A DNA stretch of 64,000 nt, taken from positions 472,166 through 536,165 of the forward strand of contig NC_000914.2 of the NCBI RefSeq assembly GCF_000018545.1, in the 5' to 3' direction. Positions 19,031-28,753 of the stretch are shown piece after piece (the first letter of the stretch is position 1; each line of letters starts with the position of its first letter). Both the position numbers and the translations under genes were made by a program. The stretch comes from Sinorhizobium fredii NGR234 (lineage in GTDB: Bacteria > Pseudomonadota > Alphaproteobacteria > Rhizobiales > Rhizobiaceae). The notes below the pieces were generated by a model. That model did no database searches. It was not told where the DNA came from and saw only the letters and a program-made list of their open reading frames with translations.

Positions 19031-20662
19031 TCACGGATCTGCGTCAGGGTTGGGCGTCAGCGCTTCCGGATCGATGCGGATCTCGATTAGCGCCGGCTTG
19101 CCCGAGGCTTCCGAGCGGCGAAAGGCGTCGACGAAATCTTCGGTCGCCTTCACAGTCTCGCTGTGCAACCCGTAGGAGCGGGCAAGATCGGCGAAGTCGG
19201 GATTGCGGGCCGCGTTCCGCAAACGCGGCCCCGATAGCTCCGCTCCTGGTGCATGCGGATTGTGCCGTACATGCCATTATTGATGACGAGGAAGATGACG
19301 CGAACGTCGTATTGCATGGCCGTCGCCAGCTCCTGTCCGTTCATTAGGAAGCAGCCGTCGCCGGCAAAGGCCACGACCGTCCTCGCCGGCGCGGTAATTT
19401 TGGCCGCAATCGCGGCCGGCACGCCGTAGCCCATGGAGCCGTTGGTAGGGCCGAGCTGGGTGCGGAACGTGCGGTACTGGTAGAAGCGATGCGCCCAGGC
19501 AGTGTAATTCCCGGCTCCCATGGTCAGAATGGCATCGTCAGGCAGATGAGCACGCAGCCATGCCATCACCTCGCCCATTTGGACGGGGCCGGGCACCTGC
19601 GGTTTCTTCAGATAGTCGGCATCGGCAGCCTTCGTCCAATCACCCCAGACTGGCGCAACAGCCGGTTCGAGCCCGGTCGCCTGCGACAGGAAGCCCACGG
19701 CGCTGGCATTGATCGGCAGGGTCGCGTGATAAACGCGGCCCAACTCTTCTGCGCCCGGGTGAATATGGACCAGGGTCTGCTTCCGCACCGGGATATCAAT
19801 GAGCGAATAGGCGCCGGTCGTCATTTCGCCGAGACGGGCGCCAATTGCGATCAGCAGGTCGCAGTCCTTCATGTGTCGAATCAGTTTCGGCCCGGCCGCA
19901 ATGCCGAGGTCACCGGCATAATTAGCATGTATATTGTTGAAATAGTCCTGACAGCGGAACGAGGCAGCAACCGGCAGTGAGAAACCTTCCGAGAAGGAAC
20001 GCAGGTCGGCGACAGCCTGCTGCGTCCAGCCGCCACCACCGGCGACGACCAACGGATGCTTGGCTTTCGCTAGCAGTTCGGTCAGCTCATCGAGTTGCGG
20101 CTGACCGGCATAGGTCTCGACGCGCTTGTAAGCGGGTGTATCGGCGACCGTCACGCGATTCGTCAACATGTCCTCCGGCAGCGCGATGACGACGGGTCCC
20201 GGCCGGCCATTGGCGGGCGCGATGGAACGCCTGGCTGACGAGTTCCGGGGTGCGAGCAGCATCCTCGATCTCCACTACCCATTTTGCCATCTGGCCGAAC
20301 ATCCGGCGATAGTCGATCTCCTGAAAGGCCTCGCGCTCCGTCTGTTCACGCGCCACCTGGCTGATGAAGAGGAGCATCGGCGTTGAATCCTGGAAGGCGG
20401 TATGCACACCAACGGAAGCATTGGTGGCGCCGGGCCCACGGGTGACGAAGCAGATGCCTGGCTTGCCGGTGAGTTTGCCATAGGCCGCCCCGCCCTCCTG
20501 CCGGCAAATGACGAACTCGATCGCACGCTCGGCATCGTGGAAGGCGTCAAGCGCCGCCAGGTAGCCCTCGCCGGGCACGCCGAAGACGCGTTCCACACCG
20601 TGGATCCTGAGGGCGTGGACAAGGATCAGGCCCCCGCTTCGCTCCTGTAAGCCGTTTCCCAT
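19031..20662 (-). pseudogene. Thiamine-pyrophosphate-dependent synthase-like enzyme, two frameshifts
   Basis: The gene reads from ATG 20662. The N-terminal TPP pyrimidine-binding domain shows GVERVFGVPGEGYLAALDAF and GPGATNASVGVHTAFQDSTP. A central domain follows (GRPGPVVIALPEDM). The C-terminal TPP domain has GDGCFLMNGQELATAMQYDV and NNGMYGTIRMHQE. It resembles acetolactate-synthase-family decarboxylases or carboligases (~550 residues). The frame changes near 20217 and again near 19225, after which it ends RIDPEALTPNPDADP. Unless these are base-call errors, the enzyme is not made. Two SDR genes lie directly upstream in the same direction, suggesting a former catabolic operon. Confidence 0.85.
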
Positions 20663-20738
20663 CGTCTCCGCCTTCACTTTCTTGCTATCTAGATTCCTAT
20701 GGGGTCGCGCCAGAAGGCCAGGCGCGACCCGAACGCCA

Positions 20739-21485
20739 TCAGGCGTAGATGTAACCACCCAAGACGATCACTTGTTCACCGGTCATGTATGTATTCTTCG
20801 GGCCCGCGACCATCACTACGAATTCTGCAATTTCTGCTGGTTCGGCAGCCCGGCCCAACGGATTGGCCGCGGCAAGCTCGCCGAGGAAGCCAAGAGATTT
20901 GGCTTTTTCGGTCGCCATGCCCGCCGGCGCGACGGAGTTGATCAGAACCTGATCCTTGGCGAACGCATGCGCAAAGGACCGGGTCAAGCTGACGACCGCG
21001 GCCTTGGTCGCGGCGTAGTGTGCGTTCTGCGGGTGCGCCTTGAAAGCGTCGACAGAGGTAATGTTGACGATGCGTCCGGAAACTTCGCCCTCGGCCTTGT
21101 GGCCCTGCATGTGCTTCACCGCCGCCACCATCATGTGATAGGTGCCCTTGATGTTGATAGCATTTTCAGCGTCCCACATATCGTCGGTGATTTCGAGCAG
21201 CGGTGCGCGCGGATAGATCGCTGCGCAAATTGACGAGCGGATGCGCCCTGCGGTCTTGACCGCAGCGTCGAAGGAAGCGTGCGCGCCTTCTGCCCGTGCG
21301 ATGTCGCGGACGACCGTGAAAATCTCGGTGCCTTTTCCGGCCAGCTCTCCCTTCGCTGCATCAAGACGCTCCTGATTGATGTCGATGACGACGATCTTCG
21401 ACACGCCGTCACGGACCATGAGCTTTGCCGTTTCGAGGCCGAAGCCGCTCGCACCACCGACGACGGCGATGTTCATACCCTGCAT
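20739..21485 (-). CDS. Short-chain dehydrogenase/reductase
   Basis: This 248-residue SDR has the nucleotide-binding motif VVGGASGFG near the N-terminus and the catalytic set Ser-Tyr-Lys in [21 protein letters not shown]. Its C-terminus is the usual [12 protein letters not shown]. The sequence looks like 3-hydroxyacyl-CoA dehydrogenase type SDRs (HSD10-like). ATG 21485 is preceded by GGAAGGA eight bases away. An oddity is that the segment usually reading NNAG is CAAI here ([15 protein letters not shown]), so part of the conserved cofactor-site motif is changed. It lies between another SDR and the broken TPP enzyme, all on the minus strand. Confidence 0.85.
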
Positions 21486-21510
21486 GATCTTTTCCTTCCA
21501 AGGTTCGCAG

Positions 21511-22248
21511 TTAACGAGAAAGTTTGGACATCTGGGCGCCGCCGACTACTTGGCCCGTCGGCATCACTTCCAGGCGGGTTACGTCGACGAAGTCCGGCAA
21601 CTCCAGCGCCGTACGCAGCAGTCGCGCCATGTGTTCGGGCTGGATCGCCTCATTGTCGTCGTAGAGCTTCTTCTTTGCGCCCTCTTTGCCGAGCGCTGTC
21701 CGATAGAGGTTCGTCTCAACGCGGCCGGGAAAAAGCTCCGTCACCCTGATCGGTAGACCGATCAGATCGCAGCGCAGTGCAGATGAAAACAGGCTGACGG
21801 CCGCCTTCGTCGCGCCGTAAACGGAAGAGTTGGGATGAGGGGCAAGGCCGCCGCTTGAACCGGTGAAAAAGATATGGCCGCGGCGACGTTCGATCATCTG
21901 CTTCAGGACATGCCGCGTCAGCTTGAAGACCGACCGAATGTTGATGTCGATCATTGCGTCAATATCGTCTTCAGACAGGTCGACGAGGCTTGCCGAGGCG
22001 GTGAGTAATCCGGCGTTGTTCACCAGCACGTCGATCTTTTCCCCCGCGATTTTCCCATAGACTTCGGAAACGTCAGAGAGATCGAACACGACGGGCACGA
22101 TGCCCGCGGTCGAGTGAAGCTCGTCAAGCGCAGCACGGTCCCTGCCAAGAGCAAGGACCCTGAGCCCGGCCGAGGCAAGCTCAAGCGCGATTGCCTTCCC
22201 AATACCGCTCGAGGCCCCTGTGACAAGGGCAACTTCGTATCTGTTCAT
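21511..22248 (-). CDS. Short-chain dehydrogenase/reductase, classical SDR
   Basis: This 245-residue protein carries the classical motifs: [19 protein letters not shown] for NAD(P) binding, NNAG, and the catalytic Ser and YGATK ([19 protein letters not shown]). It resembles serine/3-hydroxy-acid dehydrogenases such as YdfG ([15 protein letters not shown]). ATG 22248 is favoured because AAGGA precedes it; TTG 22257 is upstream in frame. It is separated by 25 bp from the next SDR gene, so they are probably one transcript. Confidence 0.9.
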
Positions 22249-22274
22249 CGGATGCAATCCTTAGTCCTCGAGTG

Positions 22275-22604
22275 CTATTTGCTAAGCGACGCAACCAGCT
22301 TGGCGAGACGTTCACACGCGCTTTCGAGTTCCGCGTCCGAAGCGGCAATCGACAGGCGGATGAACGAAGGCGAGCCGAAGGCAGCACCCGGAACGCTGGA
22401 CAGACCGAATTCGTTGAGGAGATAGGCTGCGATAGCTGTATCATCAGCGAGAACGGTTCCGTCCGGGGTCTTGCGACCAATGAGATTGCCAACGCCGATG
22501 AAGGCGTAGAAGGCACCGTCCGGAGGGGTGAATTGGAGTTCGGGGATCTTCGCCAATCCTCTCGCCATGTTCATAGATTTCGTCGGAGATGACCAGGACG
22601 ACCA
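22275..22604 (-). pseudogene. Class I/II aminotransferase, internally deleted
   Basis: The C-terminal part reads FTPPDGAFYAFIGVGNLIGR and SSVPGAAFGSPSFIRLSIA, the end of an aspartate-aminotransferase-like fold I enzyme. Just upstream LVISDEIYEH matches the family's central DEIYEH motif, but the ~130 residues that normally separate the two, including the PLP lysine, are missing. The gene start is lost at the junction with an IS66 fragment. It was probably the first gene of the SDR/TPP operon. Confidence 0.75.
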
Positions 22605-22674
22605 TCAGCTGCACGAGCTGCTCGCCTGGAACTGGAAGGCGGCCCGCGAGCGCATCGCACAGACCGCCGCATAA
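22603..22674 (+). pseudogene. IS66-family transposase C-terminal end
   Basis: Reads HQLHELLAWNWKAARERIAQ and a stop, resembling the last residues of IS66 TnpC (RIDELLPWNWK). It abuts the aminotransferase remnant, so an IS66 element probably caused the deletion. The UPF0149 gene that follows is a common companion of rhizobial IS66 elements. Confidence 0.5.
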
Positions 22675-22706
22675 GCCGACATCGCCATTCATCAGCATCG
22701 TCGTCG

Positions 22707-23295
22707 ATGGCGGCCGCCGCGATGCCGCTTGAGGAACTCGAGCGATGGCTGCAGGCTCGCGTTGATCGGCAGCCTATCGCCACCAGTCTCGCCATGCTCG
22801 ACGGCTACGTTGCCGCGATCGTGGCCGGACCGGTGTCGATGAGTCCGCTCGACTGGATCTGCCCGCTGCTCGCCATCGATGCCGATGCTTTCAACCACGG
22901 CGATACCCCGGAGTTCGCAGCGATCTTCGCCGTCGCGCTGCGCCATAACGACATCAGCAACGTCTTACGACCGCGCCCGACCAGTTCGAGCCGATGCACC
23001 GGCGCAAACCCATGGTGATGTTGATCCGTGCCCCTGGTGTCAGGGATTCTACGCCGCGACGCGGCTCAGGTTGCCGGCGTGGGCGCCGTTGCTGGACGCT
23101 GGTAACGTCAATCACAGCCTGCTTCTGCCCATCCTGCTGCACTGTCGCGACGATCGGGGCCGTCCGCTGCCCGAACCGCCACGAAGGGGCTCCGAGACCG
23201 GGGACTTTCTCCGTAACGCCTACGCCTTTATTCCAGCGGCCGTCGACGCCATGCGCCAATACTGGATGCCGATCCGCTACGCACGCGCCCGCTGA
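22707..23295 (+). pseudogene. UPF0149/YecA-family protein, frameshifted
   Basis: It starts LEELERWLQARVDRQPIATS then LAMLDGYVAAIVAGPVSMSP, the opening of UPF0149/YecA-like proteins. It then changes frame near 22970 and again near 23020, continuing VDPCPWCQGFYAATRLRLPA and ending at 23295. At least two frameshifts prevent a full product. Such genes are often carried beside IS66 transposases in rhizobia. Confidence 0.7.
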
Positions 23296-23738
23296 TCACC
23301 GGAGACGTGGGAGCTCATACCGGGTTACATTTTGAACGATCTTTTGTGCCGGAACAGTTGCGGCCAAGCGCGTCTTCACGGCGGACTCGTTGGCGGTTAG
23401 AAAGTCCGATATCAATCCATCATGTAAATGCGGTTCATCCAAACAATTGATTGCACCAATTTTGAAAGAGCGGATAAGAAAGCGGATTGGAAGAGCCGGC
23501 CTGTAAGGTCACTTCATTGAGGGCAGTTAGTAGACCATCCAAGAAGCAATCTAAGTTGAGCCGAAGGCCTAATCTAAACAAGATTGATTATCTGGTGGAT
23601 CTGCAGGGAGCCAAGTCAGATGTCATCGCCGGTGGCAGACGGACGTTGAGCAGCAACTGATTTTCTCCTGTCCCAAGTCTCCCGATCGTCTATTCGAGAA
23701 TGCATAACCGTCGCTGGATGAAAATTTAGGAGCTGGTC
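23296..23738. other. Intergenic region before the acyltransferase
   Basis: No gene supported. Base composition becomes more AT-rich here, continuing into the acyltransferase gene, which suggests that both arrived together. Confidence 0.45.
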
Positions 23739-24839
23739 ATGGGGTACGCCGCAGTCCCCCCTGTGGAGCGCGGTTCGTGCTCCGCAGGGGCGAACAATCG
23801 CGATATAACCTTTGATTTTGTCAAAGGCATTCTCATAATTTTGGTAGTATTGGGTCATCTATTACAATTGGTGATCTATCGAAACACAGATAACTTTTGG
23901 TTGTCGCCGTATTTTAAGGCGATCTATATGTTTCACATGCCCCTCTTTATGGCCATAAGTGGATATCTTGCTTCTGGAACAATTCTGCGAACATCGTTTT
24001 GTCGCGCCGTCGGTGATCGTGCGGTTCAATTACTGATTCCAATGCTGTTTTGGTGCGCACTTATTGAAACAGCCAAGCTAGCCGCGTTTTTTCACTTCAG
24101 CGGCGTGACTGCCGGACTTCTGGACTTTTCACGTGAATTGGTTGGCACATATTGGTTCTTGTGGGCAGTACTTGCTTCTTTCCTTCTCACAAAGCTCTTT
24201 GCGGCTTTCAACCTTTTATCGAAATGGATCCTGTGCGCGTCTGCAATTGTGATCGCACTTATGCCTATCACATTATCGATAGTACCATTGCTGAGATATA
24301 CCTATCCGTTCTTCTGTTTGGGGTTCTTGTTTGCCCAGACGATCGAGGAGCAGGCGAACACCATGCTACGTCACAAATCTCTTTTGATGTTCTCATGCTG
24401 GGCAGTGGCTTGCCTGTGCTTTCTTGATTGGGGGAGGGACACTTACGCTTACAACAATCTTGTTTTAGTTCATGATGCACAATCGGCTAAACAGGTCTTG
24501 CTGATGTTCACCGGGTCTGCAGCCGCTGCAGCAGTGGCGGCGCAATCTTTGTTTCACTGTTGGAGGGTTCTATGCTCGACTCGATTAGCTCGCCTTGTTG
24601 CGGTGGAGCTTGGTCAAAGTACTTTGCTGCTTTACTTAGTTCAGGGCGCCGTCTTTCGCTTAACGGACTTGATACAATTCGGAGAACTTTGGGACGGCAA
24701 GACCAGAATTGTCGTTGCAAGTGCGATTGGAGCGGCGATTTTTGGCGCCGCGACGGCAGTTCTCTGGATTGTGAACGACCTTGGATACGTGTCACGGATA
24801 ATCGTCGGAGCGCCGCGACGTCTCAAGAGATCATCATGA
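23739..24839 (+). CDS. Acyltransferase-3 family membrane protein
   Basis: This 366-residue protein has about ten hydrophobic helices and the acyltransferase-3 opening FDFVKGILIILVVLGHLLQL, with the conserved His after VVLG, then FHMPLFMAISGYLAS. The family O-acetylates or otherwise acylates surface polysaccharides and, in rhizobia, Nod factors (NodX). It acts in the inner membrane. The gene is noticeably AT-richer than its neighbours, a sign of transfer, and is flanked by insertion-sequence debris. No polysaccharide genes are nearby, so the acceptor is unknown. Confidence 0.85.
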   Translation: MGYAAVPPVERGSCSAGANNRDITFDFVKGILIILVVLGHLLQLVIYRNTDNFWLSPYFKAIYMFHMPLFMAISGYLASGTILRTSFCRAVGDRAVQLLIPMLFWCALIETAKLAAFFHFSGVTAGLLDFSRELVGTYWFLWAVLASFLLTKLFAAFNLLSKWILCASAIVIALMPITLSIVPLLRYTYPFFCLGFLFAQTIEEQANTMLRHKSLLMFSCWAVACLCFLDWGRDTYAYNNLVLVHDAQSAKQVLLMFTGSAAAAAVAAQSLFHCWRVLCSTRLARLVAVELGQSTLLLYLVQGAVFRLTDLIQFGELWDGKTRIVVASAIGAAIFGAATAVLWIVNDLGYVSRIIVGAPRRLKRSS

Positions 24840-24841
24840 TG

Positions 24842-25589
24842 CAGGCGATCTTTGACGCGCCGTATGCGCGGACCTGGGCGGGTGAGCGGGACGCGCGCTG
24901 TTCAGCATGATGTATAACACCGGCGCCCGCGTGTCTGAAGCCATCGGTCTGCGCGTCGGCGAGGTCGTCGTCGATGGCTCGGCGGTCGCGCACCTGCATG
25001 GCAAGGGGCGCAAAGACCGCAGCGTGCCGCTCTGGCGTACGACCGCCAACCTGATCCGGAACTGGAAACGCCGGTTGGACTGCGCGGGCGAGGAGAACTT
25101 CCTGTTTCCGAACCGGGGCGGAGGGCGCATGGCACGTTCGGACGTCACCCAGCGCCTTGAACTTGCGGTCTCGGCCGCTGCGGAACGTTACCCGCAACTC
25201 GCGCGTCGCTCGATTTCGCCTCACACCAACCGCCTGTTCTTCGGCACGGGGGCCCACCTGCGCGGGGAACGCTGCACTCCGTTCGCCAAGTCTACAATCG
25301 CAGTGTTGAGAAACTCGCTGAACGAGCCGCAGCGCGGAGACCAGAGTATCCTGTTTCCCAGTGCCAGAGGCCGAGGCACACAATGGCCATGGACCTCCTG
25401 CAGGCGGGCGTAGACCGGGCCGTAATCGCCTTGTGCCTCGGCCATGAATCCGTCGAGACCACACAGATTTATCTCGAGGCGACATTGGCGATGAAGGAGG
25501 CAGCCTTGGCAAAGACCTCCCCATATTCCGGCAAGTCATCCCGCTTTCGACCCGATGACAATTTGTTGGGGTTCTTGAACAGCCTGTGA
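24842..25589 (+). pseudogene. Tyrosine recombinase, frameshifted and with inserted sequence
   Basis: Pieces in several frames spell a phage-integrase-family protein: APYARTWAGERD, MMYNTGARVSEAIGL (first catalytic Arg), HGKGRKDRSVPLW, SISPHT, then after ~145 bp of unrelated sequence RHTMAMDLLQAGVD, LGHESVETTQIYLEA (catalytic His and Tyr) and an end FRPDDNLLGFLNSL. Frames change near 24890, and foreign sequence interrupts at about 25230-25375. Its end resembles recombinases found in recombinase-in-trio elements. Confidence 0.8.
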
Positions 25590-25597
25590 ACCGGGTT

Positions 25598-25686
25598 GAC
25601 TATGTCGGGTGCCCTGAGCGGCTCTGTAGGAAATATCCTTATCCCTCAGAGATTTACCGTTGCGAACAAAGCTACCCGACATAGTC
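25598..25686. repeat. 13-bp perfect inverted repeat
   Basis: GACTATGTCGGGT (25598-25610) and its exact complement ACCCGACATAGTC (25674-25686) flank 63 bp just after the recombinase relic. They may be a mobile-element end or a recombinase binding site. Confidence 0.6.
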
Positions 25687-25704
25687 CGGCAGGGTAGATA
25701 GTGG

Positions 25705-25730
25705 CGCCTATGTCGACAGAAACATAGGCG
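25705..25730. repeat. 9-bp perfect inverted repeat
   Basis: CGCCTATGT, 8-bp spacer, ACATAGGCG. It lies between two tyrosine-recombinase fragments and shares CTATGT with the preceding repeat, so it may be a related recombination site. Confidence 0.5.
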
Positions 25731-25944
25731 TCACACGCTGGCCATGACGCTTCTGCAATCCGGTGTGGACCTGCTGACCATCCAGGCCTGGCTAGGCCAC
25801 GCGCAGGTGGCCACGACGCATCGCTACGCGGCAGCCGACGTCGAGATGATGCGGCGCGGCTTGGACAAGGCGGGCGTTGCCGGCAGCCAGCCGGCTCGGT
25901 TCCAGCCGAAGGATGCCTTGCTGCGATTGCTGGAGGCCATCTGA
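25729..25944 (+). pseudogene. Tyrosine recombinase C-terminal fragment
   Basis: Reads RHTLAMTLLQSGVDLLTIQA then WLGHAQVATTHRYAAAD, the second Arg, His and Tyr of a tyrosine recombinase, and ends LLRLLEAI. The N-terminal two-thirds are missing. It follows another broken recombinase in the same direction. Confidence 0.75.
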
Positions 25945-26169
25945 GACGGAACTATTATGTGGCGGCCGAGCGGGCACCCGGCCGGGAAACGCAGCAACTG
26001 CGAGCGACGCCGCCACATAATCTCATCCGACACATATATAGGGTTGGACTAACCCGCTCCGCTACCGCGGAGCGGCAAGGAGGTCATGTATTCAGTAGGA
26101 GCCCCAACTGCGAGAGGATGAGACGGCTGTTTGGCAGCCTATCCCATCAGACAGAGGAGCTCATCATGA

Positions 26170-26952
26170 CCCCGACACTTCGGCAAGGCGCCGGACTTGC
26201 TCGGCCGCGAGGATATTCGGACCTATCAGGTCTATCTGGCCAACGAGAAGAAGTTGGCGCCCGGCTCGATCCACATCGCCCTTTCGGCGTTGCGCTTTTT
26301 CTTCAACGTCACGCTCGAGAGGGACTGGGCGCCTGAAGAGGTATTGCCGCTTCCGAAGAAACCGCAAAAGCTGCCGATCATCCTCAGTCCCGATGAAGTA
26401 CAGCACTTTCTTGGCTGCGTGGCCGATGTCAAACACCACGCCATCCTGACGACGTGCTATGCCGCCGGCCTGCGCATTTCGGAAGCGGTGCAGCTGAAGC
26501 CTACGGATATCGACAGCCAGAGAATGGTTGTGCGTGTCGAGCATGGTAAAGGCCAAAAGGACCGCTATGTGATGCTGTCGCCCAAGCTCCTCGAGATCCT
26601 TCGCGACTATTGGAGGATGTGGCGGCCAGAGGCGTGGCTCTTCCCTGGAGATCGCGCCGGTCACCCAATTACTCGGTATGCAGTTGGGCAAGCCTGCGTG
26701 AAGCCACACGATCTCTCCCGCTTGTCGAAACCGGTGACACCGCACAGCTTGCGGCATGCCTTCGTCGTCCATCTCCTGGAGGCCGGCGCCGACGTGCGCA
26801 CCATTCAGCCGCTGCTCGGTCACCGCAGCCTCGCAACCACCGCCCACTACCTGCGCATCGCCACCAACAAGGTCTGCGCTACGGAAAGCCCCTTCGAGCT
26901 TTTGCCACGTCCAGCGCCCACCCCGCCGCCCTCCAAGCCTCAGTACTTCTGA
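26170..26952 (+). CDS. Tyrosine recombinase of an IS91-like element, 5' truncated
   Basis: From 26170 the frame reads HFGKAPDLLGREDIRTYQVY, the core-binding domain of IS91-associated integrases, then a catalytic domain with GLRISEAVQL (Arg), HSLRHAF (His-x2-Arg), LLGHRSLATTAHYLRI (His and Tyr). The first ~40 residues expected of the family are missing and a stop precedes 26170. The earliest start codon in frame is TTG 26197, giving 251 residues. The catalytic residues are intact. It is followed by an IS91-type transposase gene in the same direction, the usual order. Confidence 0.8.
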   Translation, partial: PRHFGKAPDLLGREDIRTYQVYLANEKKLAPGSIHIALSALRFFFNVTLERDWAPEEVLPLPKKPQKLPIILSPDEVQHFLGCVADVKHHAILTTCYAAGLRISEAVQLKPTDIDSQRMVVRVEHGKGQKDRYVMLSPKLLEILRDYWRMWRPEAWLFPGDRAGHPITRYAVGQACVKPHDLSRLSKPVTPHSLRHAFVVHLLEAGADVRTIQPLLGHRSLATTAHYLRIATNKVCATESPFELLPRPAPTPPPSKPQYF

Positions 26953-26962
26953 ACTCGCGCCC

Positions 26963-27503
26963 ATGCCCCGTTCGAGGCCGGAAGTGGCGGATATATTCCG
27001 TCGCTATGGCGAGTCCTATCGTGCCCAGCACACGTCGCTGTCGACCGCTCAGCGTCGCGTCATGACGGCGATCGAGTTGTGCCCCACCGCCGCGCTCGGC
27101 GGGCACGTCGAAGCGTGCGATCAATGCGGGCTACCGGCGCATCGCCTTCAACCGCTGCCGTGACAGGCATTGTCCCCGCTGCCAATCGCTCGCCCGTGCG
27201 CAATGGCTGGAGGATCGCCGCGCCGAGTTGCTCGACACACAGTACTTTCATGTCGTCTTCACACTGCCGGAGGCCATCGCCGCGATCGCCTACCAGAACA
27301 AGGCGCTCGTCTACGGCCTGCTCTTTCGCGCCACCGCCGAAACGCTGCGCACTGTCGCGGAAGGCTCGAAGGTCGCAACAGCGACGGTCGAGCGGATGGC
27401 GAAGCTCTGGCAGGTTGAGGAGACCATCCGCAGCCAATGCCCTGAGGCCCGTGTCGCGGTGCGTCAGCAAACCTCCGCGGCGCTCGTCAGCGAGCTCTTC
27501 TGA
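26963..27503 (+). pseudogene. IS91-family transposase, broken and chimeric
   Basis: The start EVADIFRRYGESYRAQHT and the zinc-finger region (ACDQCGYRRIAF, CRDRHCPRCQSLARAQWLED across a frameshift near 27130), then YFHVVFTLPEAIAAIAYQNK, are the N-terminal third of an IS91 Y2 transposase. From about 27375 the sequence instead resembles the beginning of an IS66 transposase (EARVAVRQQTSAALVSELF), followed by a stop. The HUH/Tyr catalytic region is absent. Confidence 0.75.
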
Positions 27504-27643
27504 TTAGCATTGGTCGAAGCATCCGGCGGGCAAAGCCGGAGTCGCGGCCTGGCCCGAGTTTGCTGGTCATCGGATCGACCTCCTTGCCTTGAAAATCTTT
27601 TCAATCGTCGTTGAGGCAAGGCCAAAGTTTTGCTTGCCACGAC

Positions 27644-28720
27644 CTAACGATTGGTATTGGTGCTGATCCTATGCTGAGCGACAGAGTTAATGTTCGGTGG
27701 CGGATTGCCGGGACTACCTGTACCGCAGGGAGTACTAATTCGACCGGAAAGGTACTGGCCGCTGTTGCAGGGAAGCATGTCCACGTCGAGAAAATAACTT
27801 CCCCTCAGCGAATTCTGGTAAGCTATAACTTCCTTCATCGACAAGGGCGCTGAGAATATTGTCGCTCCCTCAAAGCCGGGCAATGCCTCTATTGGCTCGC
27901 TCGTCGGCGGGGTTTGTCCGGGCGCACCAGCAGCGCCAATAAGCCATGGCCCGACGGATCCGAAAGTGACGGACTGCGGCCGGTTGGTCGGCGTACCGGT
28001 GTCGAAGGGAAAATGCGGGAAGCCACCGTCAAGCACGGCCTCATCCCACTGGTAAGCGGTAAACGCCAGAAAATAGGTGTACGGCGCGAAACGGTCGATG
28101 CGAACCTTGCCGTCTGGAGTGAAGGTGTAATAGATCCACTCGGTTCCGGAGAAGTCGCCTGTTGGTCCCAGAAGATTCATATCCCACGGCTTCTGCCAAT
28201 ATGCGGTTTGCGCCTTGTTGCCTTGAAGCAAGCTTTTGGCAAAAGACCACTTTTGCCCACTTGAGCTGGGCTTGGCGCCTAAAGCGAATGACAAGTAAGC
28301 GTCGTTGGAATTGGAACTTAATAGCGAGAGTGTGCTACCGCCATTGGAAACCGTATTATCGCGGGTCTTTTCGACCAAAAGGACAGTGAACCCCATGGCC
28401 GGGCTGATCGAGGCGATCTCTCTTGTCTCGATTGAAGAGCGACGCGGGAGGTTAAATGAAGTCTTATTCGTATAAAAGTCAAATTCCTGCTTTGTAGTAT
28501 CAGGCACCGTATAATCCTCATTCGCAGCAGAGTCGTGTATATACAGCTTCGGATAATCGCCAAAAACAGGCACTACCTTGGGGGTGAGTGTCTGAGACAC
28601 TTTTGCCGAGGCGCTTTTAAGGCAGTCAGTCTGATTGGCGCATGCGGCAGCTTGGCTTGCGCCAGCACCAAGACACGCTATTACAGAGAGTGGTAGAGAG
28701 ATTGTCTTTCCAGTTATCAT
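27644..28720 (-). CDS. Exported hypothetical protein, possibly LamG-like
   Basis: This 358-residue protein has a signal peptide (LSVIACLGAGASQAAA) and a mature chain rich in Ser, Thr and aromatic residues. The stretches MGFTVLLVEKTRDN and, near the C-terminus, FSAPLSMKEVIAYQNSLRGS resemble the beta-sandwich of LamG/concanavalin-like domains, but the match is only by eye. It follows the phosphodiesterase gene by 33 bp in the same direction, so the pair is probably co-transcribed and works in the periplasm or outside. Two cysteines (CANQTDC) lie just after the signal peptide. Confidence 0.6.
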   Translation of the reverse strand: MITGKTISLPLSVIACLGAGASQAAACANQTDCLKSASAKVSQTLTPKVVPVFGDYPKLYIHDSAANEDYTVPDTTKQEFDFYTNKTSFNLPRRSSIETREIASISPAMGFTVLLVEKTRDNTVSNGGSTLSLLSSNSNDAYLSFALGAKPSSSGQKWSFAKSLLQGNKAQTAYWQKPWDMNLLGPTGDFSGTEWIYYTFTPDGKVRIDRFAPYTYFLAFTAYQWDEAVLDGGFPHFPFDTGTPTNRPQSVTFGSVGPWLIGAAGAPGQTPPTSEPIEALPGFEGATIFSAPLSMKEVIAYQNSLRGSYFLDVDMLPCNSGQYLSGRISTPCGTGSPGNPPPNINSVAQHRISTNTNR

Positions 28721-28753
28721 TGGAAGATTCCACTCTAAGCGGTAGGTCTTACC

